DNA from: Desulfuribacillus alkaliarsenatis
Lineage (GTDB): Bacteria > Bacillota > Bacilli > Desulfuribacillales > Desulfuribacillaceae
Assembly: GCF_001730225.1 (NCBI RefSeq)
Contig: NZ_MIJE01000032.1
Span: 169,913-233,912 of the forward strand
DNA length: 64,000 nucleotides
Direction of reading: 5' to 3'
Under the pieces are notes generated by a model. The model did not search any database, was not told the origin of the DNA, and saw only the letters and a list, made by a program, of their open reading frames with translations. A program made the translations under genes and the position numbers. Positions 30,011-39,337 of this stretch are shown here, in pieces. Positions within the stretch are counted from its first letter, which is position 1; every line of letters starts with the position of its first letter.

Positions 30011-30050
30011 TTAATAATTCATGTGCTTTTTTAATAATTCATGTGCTTTT
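30011..30050. repeat. perfect 20-bp tandem duplication at the recJ 3' end
   Basis: Two identical adjacent 20-base units (30011-30030 and 30031-30050). One copy encodes the last codons and stop of recJ, and the other lies directly after it, just before the apt ribosome-binding site. It is one of three such duplications in the window. Confidence 0.95.
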
Positions 30051-32238
30051 TAAACATCATCGATTTGCGAAGCATTTCTAAGTAAAACTTCGATTCCTCT
30101 AACTTTCTTTTTTGAGGATTCGCAGACAGTTTTATTTCGGCATTCTTTATGGCTATAAACTCAAGTTCTTCAAAAACAGCTAATATATAATTGCAGAATT
30201 CCTCAGCTATCCCTAGCTTTGCACATTTATCTATCAAATTCCCCTTCTCAACCAGTTGCTCGCTAGCAATAATTTTGTACACTGTGGAGAATTCTTCTCT
30301 ATTAGGTTGTCGATACGATTTTTGTAGCAATTGTTCAACCTTAGTGTCTACTATGATTACGTATATACACTTGTGCTGTAACGGATTTACATATACTTTC
30401 TCTGTATAAATTTCTGTACATAATTTTAAAATCTGTTGTTCTTGCATACTGCTTGTTGAAATACATTGGACATTAAAGAAATGCTCCTGTAGAACCTTTG
30501 TAATCTTCTTAGCTTGTTCTTCAGATTCTGCAAATTGGATTGGAGATACTACACTGTCTTGCAAATTCAACTGTGGATTTTGCTTATCTTTCCAGCAGTT
30601 AATTGATAAATCTCCTAATAATTCAAATCTAAGGTCAGCTAATATTTCAGTATTTTCTATACTACTTATTTTGTCAGTCCAACGAAACCCAATAACATCT
30701 AGTTTATAGTGTCCTGCTCCAAAGGTAAACTTTATATGATTATTCTCTTTACCAATAGTTCGAAGACCAATACATTTCGCTCCACTAACGACGACCTTTG
30801 GCTGTGCATGTCCCATACCAAAAGGCGCTAGCTGCTCCACAGTACTAATCTCTGTTTGTTGTATTACAACCTCTGGTATTGTCAGTACTATATCTGTAGC
30901 TACTGTTGGCAAATAATCTTCTTCACTTAACTGATTTCCAGCAAGCTCATTTAGTTTATTTCGAAGCATTGGAATATTCTCAGCTTGAATAGTCAACCCT
31001 GCTGCCATAGCATGTCCACCATATTTGTCTAATAAAGATTCACACCCTTGTAGAGCGTTAAACATATGGAAACCCTCTATGCTACGGGCAGAGCCTTTGC
31101 CAATACCATCTTCTAAGGAAATTAAAATGACTGGTCGATAATAGGTTTCTATAATTCTTGAAGCAACAATACCTATTACACCATGGTTCCAATTTTCATT
31201 AGCTAACACTATTACGTTATTATTCTTTAAATATTGATCTTCTGCTAGCAGTATCTCCTCAACCTGTCGGTAGGTATCGTCCACTAGAGCTTGACGCTTT
31301 TCATTAATATTATGTAGCTTTTCTGCAATCAAAAGGGCTTTGTCTAGCTCTTCTGAAATAAGTAAGTCTACAGAATCTGTTGCTGTTTCCAGCCTGCCAC
31401 TCGCGTTAATTCGTGGTCCTAATTGGAAGCCTAGATGTCCGCTAGTTATAGTCTTATTGTTTAGATTTGTGACCTGTATTAAGGCACTCATTCCAACGGA
31501 CGGCTGTTGGTTCAACTTTTGCAATCCCAAAGCTACCAAAATACGATTTTCCCCAACTAAAGGTACTAAATCAGCTACAGTTCCTAATGCTACAATGTCT
31601 ATATAATCGATAGGAAGTTGCCCTAATAATGCTGTAGCAAGCTTGCAGGCAACACCAACACCAGCTAGACTTGCTTCTGGGTACTCACAGGGTGCGTATT
31701 TGGGATTTAAAATACAGTAGGCATCAGGTATTTCTACAAGTGGCTCATGGTGATCAGTTATAATAACATCAATTTGCTGTTGGTTGGCAAATTCTATTTC
31801 TGTAATTGCCGATATACCTGTATCAACAGTTATTATTAGGGATATACCATTAACCTTTGCCTTCTTAATAGCTTCTATATGTAATCCATAGCCCTCTTCA
31901 AATCGGTTTGGAATGTAATACGATACTTTAGCTCCTAAATCTTTCAGAATTAAATATAATAAGCTAGTGGCTGTAACTCCGTCAGCATCATAATCTCCAT
32001 AAATTAAAATATGTTCCTGCTTTTCTATCGCAATCTGGATACGACTTACAGCCTTCTTCATACCTTTCATCAAGTAAGGAGATAGAAGCTTTTCCTCAGA
32101 TACCGTGATAAAATCATCTACAGGTATAGTGTAGCCTCGTTCCCGCAAAATGTATTCAGCCATTGAACCATCTTGATAGTAGGTGTCAGGTAATCTCCAT
32201 TTTTTCCTGCTGTTTAACACAATATCACTACCCTTCAA
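30031..32238 (-). CDS. recJ: single-stranded-DNA-specific exonuclease RecJ
   Basis: A 5'-3' ssDNA exonuclease of the DHH family, 735 residues. The catalytic motifs are visible: YGDYDADGVT (near 80), TVDTGIS and TDHHEP (near 165) and, further on, NASGRLETA in the DHHA1 part. An OB fold and an additional C-terminal domain follow. The frame starts at TTG 32238; a GTG at 32220, with AAGGG 10 bases upstream, is a credible alternative start. Its stop region is partly made of the tandem duplication. Confidence 0.94.
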   Translation of the reverse strand: MKGSDIVLNSRKKWRLPDTYYQDGSMAEYILRERGYTIPVDDFITVSEEKLLSPYLMKGMKKAVSRIQIAIEKQEHILIYGDYDADGVTATSLLYLILKDLGAKVSYYIPNRFEEGYGLHIEAIKKAKVNGISLIITVDTGISAITEIEFANQQQIDVIITDHHEPLVEIPDAYCILNPKYAPCEYPEASLAGVGVACKLATALLGQLPIDYIDIVALGTVADLVPLVGENRILVALGLQKLNQQPSVGMSALIQVTNLNNKTITSGHLGFQLGPRINASGRLETATDSVDLLISEELDKALLIAEKLHNINEKRQALVDDTYRQVEEILLAEDQYLKNNNVIVLANENWNHGVIGIVASRIIETYYRPVILISLEDGIGKGSARSIEGFHMFNALQGCESLLDKYGGHAMAAGLTIQAENIPMLRNKLNELAGNQLSEEDYLPTVATDIVLTIPEVVIQQTEISTVEQLAPFGMGHAQPKVVVSGAKCIGLRTIGKENNHIKFTFGAGHYKLDVIGFRWTDKISSIENTEILADLRFELLGDLSINCWKDKQNPQLNLQDSVVSPIQFAESEEQAKKITKVLQEHFFNVQCISTSSMQEQQILKLCTEIYTEKVYVNPLQHKCIYVIIVDTKVEQLLQKSYRQPNREEFSTVYKIIASEQLVEKGNLIDKCAKLGIAEEFCNYILAVFEELEFIAIKNAEIKLSANPQKRKLEESKFYLEMLRKSMMFKKHMNY

Positions 32239-32282
32239 CCTTTACATTATAATATAAATAACCAATAAAGTAAGCCCTCAAA

Positions 32283-32309
32283 GAAAAGAAATAGAGCCTA
32301 ATGGCTCTA
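32283..32309 (-). terminator. terminator of the LapA-like gene
   Basis: On the minus strand TAGAGCC and GGCTCTA (32309-32303 and 32298-32292) enclose a 4-base loop, followed by TTTCTTTTCTTT. Confidence 0.75.
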
Positions 32310-32332
32310 GCTCAAATTAATAACTCGACTCT

Positions 32333-32881
32333 TTATTTGGACTCTTCCTCAAGCTCTATAATATTTTTGTTATCTCTTTTTTGTTTCATATCTGTATCCT
32401 GTGACCATCCATCTAACTTATCACCGGAATCCATTTCTAGGTTATCCCATGAATCTACACCTTGAGCAGCATCCACGTTAACATCTAAGCTAGTATCCAT
32501 CTTTACATTTTGTTTTTCATTTGATTTTTCATTTAATCCTTCATTTGGCATTTCATCATGTCTTTCATCTGATTTTCCATTTAGTTCATCATCTACTCCA
32601 TCGTCTTGTTTTAGTTTATTTTCTAAAAAAACCACCTGAGCTTCGAGTGTTTCTACTTCTTCCTCAAGCTTTTTTATTTTTCGATAACTTGCAATTTGGT
32701 TGGCAACATTAAACGAAGCAATGATAATCGCCCCAGCTAAAGTAGCTCCAATGATAACCAGTACCAAAGGAATAGATGCTTCTCCAAACAAGAAATTAAC
32801 CGTTATGGTATCCATATTAGCAACTGCAAATGCTGCAATTACTAACGCAAAAGCAAGTGCTAAAATTATACTCCACTGCAT
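32333..32881 (-). CDS. LapA-domain membrane protein with acidic tail
   Basis: Two membrane helices (about residues 3-20 and 38-60) and a coiled coil (about 65-95) match the lipopolysaccharide-assembly LapA/DUF1049 family, here in a Gram-positive cell where the role is unknown. From about residue 95 the tail is strongly hydrophilic, with loose repeats such as SDERHDEM, NEGLNEKS and NEKQNVK. This makes the protein (182 residues) longer than the usual 100 or so. It lies between secF and recJ and has its own terminator. Confidence 0.78.
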   Translation of the reverse strand: MQWSIILALAFALVIAAFAVANMDTITVNFLFGEASIPLVLVIIGATLAGAIIIASFNVANQIASYRKIKKLEEEVETLEAQVVFLENKLKQDDGVDDELNGKSDERHDEMPNEGLNEKSNEKQNVKMDTSLDVNVDAAQGVDSWDNLEMDSGDKLDGWSQDTDMKQKRDNKNIIELEEESK

Positions 32882-32961
32882 AAACGTCAGCTCCCTATGA
32901 TAAAAAAAATTTATAATATATTACATTCGACTTATAGGCGATTGTTTCCTTCATAATTATT

Positions 32962-32990
32962 AAAAAACCGCGAATAATTAAATTCGCGGT
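32962..32990 (-). terminator. terminator of secDF
   Basis: ACCGCGAAT and ATTCGCGGT arms (32990-32982 and 32975-32967) with a short loop are followed by a run of six T on the minus strand. Confidence 0.88.
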
Positions 32991-33011
32991 CTCATAGATA
33001 ATAATATTTAT

Positions 33012-33920
33012 TTAGGAAGCTTGCTTAGCCTTCATTGCCCTAAAATCGCGTACTTTCCACGCTAGCCATACCTGTGCAGCTAAGAAAATTGAAGAGTAAG
33101 CACCTGCAACAAGTCCAAATGTTAACGCTAGTGAAAACTCACGCAGACTTTCACCACCAAATATTACCAAAGCCACGGCACCAAACAATACTGTTAATAC
33201 AGTATTAATTGAACGTGTCATTGTCTGCATTAAGCTATCGTTAGCTACTTTTTCTAAATCACTTTCAGACTTAATTTTTGCAAACTTCATATTTTCACGA
33301 ATACGGTCAAATACAACAATCGTGTCATTGATAGAATAACCTATAATTGTAAGTACAGCAGCTATGAACGGTAAGTTCACCTCTAGCTGAAGGATTGAGA
33401 ATAACGTAATAACGAAGAAAGCATCGTGCAGTAAAGCCAAAATACCAGCAACTGCAAAGCGATATTCAAACCTAAATGATACGTACAATATGATAAATAG
33501 CGATGCAATAATAACTGAATATATAGCCTTCTGAGCTAACTCTTCTCCTACCTGCGGAGAAACACTACTCTCTTCTATATCATAAAAATTAGGAAAGCGT
33601 TCATTAAATGCTGCTCTAATTTCTGGTAGCATCGCATGGTCTACCGTTGTATCAAACCTGGCAATGGCTATGTCATTAGCTTCTCCTGCAGCCCGAACCA
33701 CACTTGGCTCTAAGCCAAGCTGATTATATATATCATATATCTCTTGACTATCAAAGCTCTCACCTAGATATGCAGCTATACGAGATCCACTAACAAAGTC
33801 AACACCAAGGTTTAACCCTTGTATCATTAACGAAGCAAAGCCAATAAGAACAATCACCAATGCAACAATAAAGTACTTTTTCCGATGTGAAACGAGGTCA
33901 TAATTCCATTCCCAACGCAT
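33012..33920 (-). CDS. secF: protein translocase subunit SecF
   Basis: An RND-type subunit that helps protein export at SecYEG using the proton or sodium gradient. Six membrane helices are expected; the first is near residues 17-35, and five lie from 130 on. Conserved segments are LGVDFVSGSRIAAYL and SINDTIVVFDRIRE. It has 302 residues. Its ATG overlaps the last base of secD. Unlike B. subtilis, SecD and SecF are separate proteins here, as in clostridia. Confidence 0.96.
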   Translation of the reverse strand: MRWEWNYDLVSHRKKYFIVALVIVLIGFASLMIQGLNLGVDFVSGSRIAAYLGESFDSQEIYDIYNQLGLEPSVVRAAGEANDIAIARFDTTVDHAMLPEIRAAFNERFPNFYDIEESSVSPQVGEELAQKAIYSVIIASLFIILYVSFRFEYRFAVAGILALLHDAFFVITLFSILQLEVNLPFIAAVLTIIGYSINDTIVVFDRIRENMKFAKIKSESDLEKVANDSLMQTMTRSINTVLTVLFGAVALVIFGGESLREFSLALTFGLVAGAYSSIFLAAQVWLAWKVRDFRAMKAKQAS

Positions 33921-35143
33921 TATTTCAATTCTCCTCCTTTCGCCCCAAAAAGCTCTGTCTTCTTAATCAAGTTACTCTGGGCAAGGAGCAATAACAACCA
34001 TCTAGACGCTAAAACTGCCGTCAATAAACTAACAACAATACTCATAATTAAAGTTACTGCAAACCCTTTAATTGGACCTGTACCAAATACAAATAAAATA
34101 GATGCTGCTAAAATCGTTGTAATATTAGCGTCTAATATTGTAGATAGGGACTTCTTAGATCCAGAAATAACAGACGATAAAATAGTTTTACCGTTTCGGA
34201 TTTCTTCTTTAACCCTTTCATAGGTAATAATATTAGCATCAACTGCCATACCGATACCTAAAATAAGTGCAGCAATCCCTGGTAATGTTAACGTGAATTC
34301 TAAGATTACAAATAAGTTCACAATAATAAGCATATATGCAAATAAAGATATAACAGCAACAACACCTGGAATTCTATAAAAGAAAATCATATATAAAACA
34401 ATTAAAATAGAACCAATAGTTACAGATGTAACACCCTTTTCTAGTGCAATCTGTCCTAAGGACGCACCAACACTAGTAGAGTTAATTTCTTCAAGTTCTA
34501 AAGGAAGTGCCCCTGAGTTTAAAAGAAGTGCTAATCTATTAGCCTCTGCAACAGTATCCATACCAGTGATAACTGCACTACCATCGGTAATAACAGCTTG
34601 TACAACTGGATTACTTATTATTTCACCATCTAGAACAATAGCAACTGGTTGTCCTATATATGTGCGAGTTACTTCTGCAAATAATCTAGGATTCTCAAAA
34701 GTTATTGAAACGTTAGGTCTACCTATTTCATCTGGAACATACCTTGCATTACTGCGTATATCATTACCAGTCATTACAACCTGTCCATCTGGCGCAATAA
34801 ATTCTAGCTTAGCTGTTGTTCCAATTATTGCACGAGCCTCATCCTGGTTCTCAACCCCAGCTAGCTGTACACGTATACGATTATTAGCTTCAATATCAAT
34901 GCTTGGTTCTGCTACACCTAATCTATCTATACGCTCTTGGATAGCTTGAACCGTACTTTGTAAAATCTCTCTCGTTACCTCAGTATCTTCAGTGGCAACA
35001 GCTTGATATAAAACCTCAAAACCGCCCTGTAAATCAAGACCTAAAGTAATTCTCTGCGCCTTTTCTGGTGCATCAATTACAGTAAGACTAATTATGAGAA
35101 TGGTCGCTATTGCAAAGATAACAACCTTATTCCACTTAACCAT
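33920..35143 (-). CDS. secD: protein translocase subunit SecD
   Basis: The partner of SecF, 407 residues. An N-terminal helix (6-24) is followed by an extracellular P1-type domain with GLDLQGGFEVLY and then five C-terminal helices containing GMAVDANIITYERVKEE, the conserved RND ion-path segment. The extracellular domain is shorter than in E. coli, as in many Bacillota. The SD AAGGAGG lies before ATG 35143. Confidence 0.96.
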   Translation of the reverse strand: MVKWNKVVIFAIATILIISLTVIDAPEKAQRITLGLDLQGGFEVLYQAVATEDTEVTREILQSTVQAIQERIDRLGVAEPSIDIEANNRIRVQLAGVENQDEARAIIGTTAKLEFIAPDGQVVMTGNDIRSNARYVPDEIGRPNVSITFENPRLFAEVTRTYIGQPVAIVLDGEIISNPVVQAVITDGSAVITGMDTVAEANRLALLLNSGALPLELEEINSTSVGASLGQIALEKGVTSVTIGSILIVLYMIFFYRIPGVVAVISLFAYMLIIVNLFVILEFTLTLPGIAALILGIGMAVDANIITYERVKEEIRNGKTILSSVISGSKKSLSTILDANITTILAASILFVFGTGPIKGFAVTLIMSIVVSLLTAVLASRWLLLLLAQSNLIKKTELFGAKGGELK

Positions 35144-35204
35144 TGTTTTTGTATCCTCCTTAAAAATTCAATAGAACTATTATACTTATATTTAAAAAGA
35201 AAAG

Positions 35205-35528
35205 TCAAATCAGACCTTTTTGAGCCTGAACCATTAACCAGTTCATAAACTTAGATGATTTTAATGATAAAATGTCATTTACTACCTGATGAAATTCTGG
35301 ATAATCTTTTTTATATTTACTAGAAACACAAAGCCAAACTTGCTTACCAGTGGCGCGGATTCCCATTAATTTCAATTCGTCTGCTTTCATCTGGCAGGTA
35401 TCCTCAATAACCTTTTCAATATACTTCCGTTCTTCTTCACTTAACTCTTGTGGCTCGTCATCTAAACTTACCTGATCGTCAGCTATTTTTTCTTCCAATA
35501 ACCTTTCCTGTTCATTAAACTCATTCAT
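35205..35528 (-). CDS. comN: ComN-like post-transcriptional regulator
   Basis: A 107-residue hydrophilic protein. Residues 1-35 are acidic, and the C-terminal part (EDTCQMKADELKLMGIRAT) resembles the ComN/YrzD family (PF13797). In B. subtilis ComN binds comE mRNA and acts at the division site. The gene is in the same place, between secDF and spoVB. The match rests on memory of the family and context, so the symbol is tentative. Confidence 0.68.
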   Translation of the reverse strand: MNEFNEQERLLEEKIADDQVSLDDEPQELSEEERKYIEKVIEDTCQMKADELKLMGIRATGKQVWLCVSSKYKKDYPEFHQVVNDILSLKSSKFMNWLMVQAQKGLI

Positions 35529-35550
35529 TCAGAAATCCCCCCTACGTTTA

Positions 35551-36048
35551 TTAACCTAAAAACATCCCACTCAGTATAGCAACAATAACTCCAGCAAATA
35601 TGACTCCAGCTGCTATCGCTGCGAATGCCATCTTTATTGGTATTCTAAACAAAATCGCTGCTAGACAAGCTGTCCAAGCACCTGTTGTTGGCAATGGAAC
35701 TGCTGTGAAAAAGATTAGTCCAATAGCTCCGTATTTCTGTACGCGGTCACTTTTTCGCATAGTTCGGTTATATAGCCAGTTATAAAAGCTTTGATACCAC
35801 TTAAATCGTAGCATAATGTTAGAAATCGGCTGAAAGAAGTAAAGAATCGGCAAAATCGGTAATAGATTACCAATTATGCTTAAATACCACGCTTTAAACA
35901 CTGGCAATCCAAGTTCAACACCAACTGGTATGGCACCGCGCAGTTCAATTACTGGCATTGCAGCAATAATAATAACAATTAGCTCTGTTGGAAGTGTCGA
36001 AAGAAAGTCTACAATTATATAAATGTACTCTTTCATGAACTCTTTCAT
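35551..36048 (-). CDS. small multi-drug export family protein
   Basis: A 165-residue protein with four or five membrane segments. The segment PVIELRGAIPVGVELGLP is the signature of the COG2426/PF06695 family. TAVPLPTTGAWTACLAA follows near residue 120. The family name derives from one early report, and transport has not been proven for most members. AAGGTGAT precedes ATG 36048. It lies between scfB and comN on the same strand. Confidence 0.82.
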   Translation of the reverse strand: MKEFMKEYIYIIVDFLSTLPTELIVIIIAAMPVIELRGAIPVGVELGLPVFKAWYLSIIGNLLPILPILYFFQPISNIMLRFKWYQSFYNWLYNRTMRKSDRVQKYGAIGLIFFTAVPLPTTGAWTACLAAILFRIPIKMAFAAIAAGVIFAGVIVAILSGMFLG

Positions 36049-36059
36049 TATATCACCTT

Positions 36060-37442
36060 TTAACCTTTAGATAATTCTATCGCTTTTATATACAGGGCCG
36101 CCTCTAAACGGGCTTTCGTAATTTCACAGGCAGCTACATACGGTTTAGTCAAATCTTTATTAAATGCATATGCATTAGCATGACAGCCACCAGCGCACAT
36201 AAATCGTGCCCAGCATGTTTTACATAATTCTTTAGCATAGATATTAGTATTCTTAAACTCTGCAACTAACTCTGGACTCTGAATCCCTTCTTCCTGCTTA
36301 ACATTACCCATTAAAAATTCGCTCATCCCAACGAATTGGTGGCAGGGATAAATATCCCCCTCTGGTGTAACAGCTACATAATGATGTCCCGCCCCACAGC
36401 CTGAAAGGCGTTTTGCAACACAGGGCCCTTTATCTAGGTCAACTTGGAAATGGAAGAATGAAAACTCCTTCGCGGTCCCTTGACTACTAATATATTCCTC
36501 AGCTAAGAGCTCATATTCTTTTTTTATTCGCTCTACATGCTCTTCTGTTAAAGCATATGACAAGTTCTCTGGAGCTACCACTGGCTCAACAGAAACGTAT
36601 TGAAAACCTAGGTCACGCATATGCTTAACGTCTTCAGCAAAGTCAAGATTTTCACTCGTATATGTTCCACGCAGATAATAATTGTCATGGTCTCTACCGT
36701 CAACTGTCTTTTGCAGGTTAGGGACGATAACGTCATATGAGCTTTTCCCGTCTAGGGTGTGTCGCATTGAGTCATTTATTTCTTTCCTACCATCAAGACT
36801 CAAAACTAAGCTTATCTGCTCATTATTCAAATATTCCCGTATACCGTCAGTAAGTAACAGGCCATTGGTAGTAAGTGTTAGCTTAATAACTTTACCATAT
36901 AGCATTGCTTGCTTCTTCGAATATTCAACAAGCTGCTTAACAATATCAAAATTCATTAGTGGCTCGCCGCCAAAGAAATCAATTTCAAGGTGTTTTCGGC
37001 CCTTGGAGCTTTTAATTAAAAAATCTATTGCTGCCATCCCAGTTTCTAAATCTAACATTGTCCTCGTTCCACCAAAATGGCCACTTGATGCAAAACAATA
37101 ATTACAGCGCAAATTACAATCATGTGCTACATGTAAACACATTGCCTTAATTATAGTATCATCACCAAATAATGAACCTTCTGGTATTGCTTCATCAGAA
37201 AACAAAATTTTGTCCTTATGCAGTTTAACAATATCATCTATGGTCTCTCTTATTTCACTTATTCCTTCAGTAAAACCTTGGTCTTTCAAAGTTAATACAA
37301 TCTCATCTATAGAAAATTGCTGCTGGCTATATAACTCTAAGGCTCTATAGCTCAATAGATCTAGCTCTAACAAAGTATTGCTGCACACATCAAAGGCGAG
37401 AAATTTATCTTTATATCTAAATTGGTGCACTAAGTGCTTCAT
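36060..37442 (-). CDS. scfB: SCIFF peptide thioether maturase (radical SAM/SPASM)
   Basis: A radical SAM enzyme that cross-links the SCIFF peptide by a Cys-Thr thioether. Residues 1-90 resemble a peptide-recognition (RRE-like) domain. The radical SAM motif is Cx3Cx2C at C109, C113 and C116 (CNLRCNYC). The SPASM-type auxiliary-cluster region near the C-terminus holds CGAG, PCHQF and CKTC with CAGGC. The start is placed at ATG 37442, with GGAGG 5 bases upstream. It is 461 residues long. The precursor gene scfA lies just upstream, separated by a terminator hairpin. Confidence 0.93.
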   Translation of the reverse strand: MKHLVHQFRYKDKFLAFDVCSNTLLELDLLSYRALELYSQQQFSIDEIVLTLKDQGFTEGISEIRETIDDIVKLHKDKILFSDEAIPEGSLFGDDTIIKAMCLHVAHDCNLRCNYCFASSGHFGGTRTMLDLETGMAAIDFLIKSSKGRKHLEIDFFGGEPLMNFDIVKQLVEYSKKQAMLYGKVIKLTLTTNGLLLTDGIREYLNNEQISLVLSLDGRKEINDSMRHTLDGKSSYDVIVPNLQKTVDGRDHDNYYLRGTYTSENLDFAEDVKHMRDLGFQYVSVEPVVAPENLSYALTEEHVERIKKEYELLAEEYISSQGTAKEFSFFHFQVDLDKGPCVAKRLSGCGAGHHYVAVTPEGDIYPCHQFVGMSEFLMGNVKQEEGIQSPELVAEFKNTNIYAKELCKTCWARFMCAGGCHANAYAFNKDLTKPYVAACEITKARLEAALYIKAIELSKG

Positions 37443-37476
37443 GGTAACCTCCAAAATAACAATTCTTAATTAACCA

Positions 37477-37506
37477 AAAAAAGAGACCCTTTATTGATGG
37501 GTCTTA
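37477..37506 (-). terminator. intercistronic terminator between scfA and scfB
   Basis: AGACCC and GGGTCT arms (37504-37499 and 37488-37483) with a 10-base loop are followed by CTTTTTTT on the minus strand. Partial read-through would yield more peptide mRNA than enzyme mRNA. Confidence 0.78.
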
Positions 37507-37508
37507 AC

Positions 37509-37658
37509 TTATTTTTTATCTTTTTGCAAACACACTTGATTACCAACAGTCATTGATGTTTTACAAGCTGATTGGCAAGACGTCTGACATTCACCACAGG
37601 CGCCTGAATGTATAGAATCCTGTAAGGAATTCTTACTTAAAATTTTAATATGCTTCAT
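37509..37658 (-). CDS. scfA: SCIFF ribosomal peptide precursor, variant with five cysteines
   Basis: A 49-residue precursor beginning MKHIKILSKNSL, with the core CGECQTSCQSACKTSMT and ending near C43. It is the substrate of the adjacent maturase. SCIFF peptides usually hold six cysteines; here they are C21, C24, C28, C32 and C43, and the residue expected to be the fifth cysteine is Met36. The pair known to be cross-linked in the clostridial peptide CteA (Cys32 to Thr37) is kept at exactly the same numbers. GGAGGG lies upstream of ATG 37658. The function of the mature peptide is unknown. Confidence 0.93.
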   Translation of the reverse strand: MKHIKILSKNSLQDSIHSGACGECQTSCQSACKTSMTVGNQVCLQKDKK

Positions 37659-37789
37659 CTGTTTCCCTCCTACTAATATGTAACATTTTTAGTATAGCAT
37701 AGAGTTTTTTGTCAGTAAACAAAAAGCATACCAAATCAGTTTCAAGAATATGATGTACAAACTGTCGAAACTGAAGCGGGGTATTTTCT

Positions 37790-39337
37790 ATGAAGCAAAC
37801 ATTTATAAAAGGGACAATTATTCTCATTGCTGCCAGCTTAATAGCTAGAGTACTCGGCTTTGTTTATAGAATCTTTCTATCCCGAATAATTGGCGCTGAA
37901 GGAATGGGATTATTCCAGCTAGCGTTTCCTATCCTCGTATTTATCCTAACTATTGTTACAGCCGGGTTGCCCATTGCCATATCAAAGCTCGTTGCGGAAG
38001 CAGTGGTAATAAATGCCAAAAGACGAATAAGACGAATTCTATACCTATCTATTATTTTTGTCTTAACTTTAAGTGCGATATTTACTATTTTATTAATAAT
38101 CTACGCGCCTTATATATCTAAAACATTTCTACAGGACGAACGCTCCTATTATGCACTAATAGCCATGGCTCCTATTATTACCATTGCCGCCCTTTCTTCT
38201 ATATTGCGCGGATATTTTCAAGGTCTACAGAATATGAATCCAACGGCAGTTTCACAGGTCTTTGAACAAATATTTCGACTATCAGCAGTTATATATTTTG
38301 CTAGCCTCTGGATGCCTATGGGTGTAGAATACGCTGCGGCAGGAGCTATGGTTGGGATGGTATGTGGTGAATTGATGGGTTTTATAGTACTACTTGTTTA
38401 TTATTTCAAATATAAGAATAAACCATTTCAGTCAACCTTTAGTGTTCCAAGTCAGAAGCAATCACGGCGACAAATATTATATAGCATAGCACAAACAGCA
38501 GTGCCAGTTACCTTTAGCCGTGCGATTGGATCTTTAACTTATGCTTTAGAGCCTATTATTATTGCAAAAAGCTTAGCCCTCGCTGGCATAGCAACCTATA
38601 GCGCAACGGCTTATTATGGTCAGCTTGCTGGTATGGTTATCCCATTATTAATATTCCCTACAGTTTTTACATACTCGTTATCGATCACATTGATACCGTC
38701 TATCTCAGAGGCTAACGCGTTAGAACACAAAAAGACAATTGCTACTCGTGTTAGGCAATCGATACACTTTACATTAATCATTGGTGTTTATTTTACAGTA
38801 CTTTTATTTACGCAAGCGGAGCTATTAGGTAGTGTCTTATATAATCAGCCACAAATAAAACATTCCTTACAAATTCTTGCTCCATTCGCCATCTTTTTGT
38901 ACCTACAATCACCATTGGCAGGAATATTACAAGGACTTGGTAAAGCTAATGAAACAATGTATAACTCATTAATAGGCGCAATAGTCAAACTTGCTGGCAT
39001 ATATATTTTAGCAACTAGACCACTCTTAAATATCAATGGTGCTGTAATTGCAATTGGTATTGGTATTATAACTGTAACTTTGTTACATATCCGAAGCACA
39101 CGTAAGTATTACCCACTTACCTATCCTGCAAAAGACATGCTCAAATTTTTGTTCATGGCAGGTGTTATATTTATTAGTTCACAAGCAATTTCAAGGTATT
39201 TTTCATACATCGAAGAGTGGGCTTTACTCGTTATTATTATAAGCATCAGTTCTATTATGTACTTAATTATGCTTTTTGGATTCAAGCTAATTACTTTAGA
39301 CGATTTTGTCCGCTTCCGATTAATAAAACGTCGTTAA
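37790..39337 (+). CDS. spoVB: stage V sporulation protein B (MATE-like flippase)
   Basis: A polytopic protein of 515 residues with about 14 helices, in the MOP/MVF superfamily with MurJ. The start MKQTFIKGTIILIAASL and the segment RIIGAEGMGLFQLAFPI match SpoVB. In B. subtilis SpoVB is needed for spore cortex synthesis and probably flips lipid-linked peptidoglycan precursors. It is transcribed opposite to its neighbours. Its stop overlaps that of the convergent DUF421 gene by 4 bases. Confidence 0.94.
   Translation: MKQTFIKGTIILIAASLIARVLGFVYRIFLSRIIGAEGMGLFQLAFPILVFILTIVTAGLPIAISKLVAEAVVINAKRRIRRILYLSIIFVLTLSAIFTILLIIYAPYISKTFLQDERSYYALIAMAPIITIAALSSILRGYFQGLQNMNPTAVSQVFEQIFRLSAVIYFASLWMPMGVEYAAAGAMVGMVCGELMGFIVLLVYYFKYKNKPFQSTFSVPSQKQSRRQILYSIAQTAVPVTFSRAIGSLTYALEPIIIAKSLALAGIATYSATAYYGQLAGMVIPLLIFPTVFTYSLSITLIPSISEANALEHKKTIATRVRQSIHFTLIIGVYFTVLLFTQAELLGSVLYNQPQIKHSLQILAPFAIFLYLQSPLAGILQGLGKANETMYNSLIGAIVKLAGIYILATRPLLNINGAVIAIGIGIITVTLLHIRSTRKYYPLTYPAKDMLKFLFMAGVIFISSQAISRYFSYIEEWALLVIIISISSIMYLIMLFGFKLITLDDFVRFRLIKRR

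Noticed and set aside
37645..37827. A 60-codon minus-strand frame upstream of scfA
   Set aside because: It overlaps the scfA start and the spoVB promoter region, and has no SD or family match.
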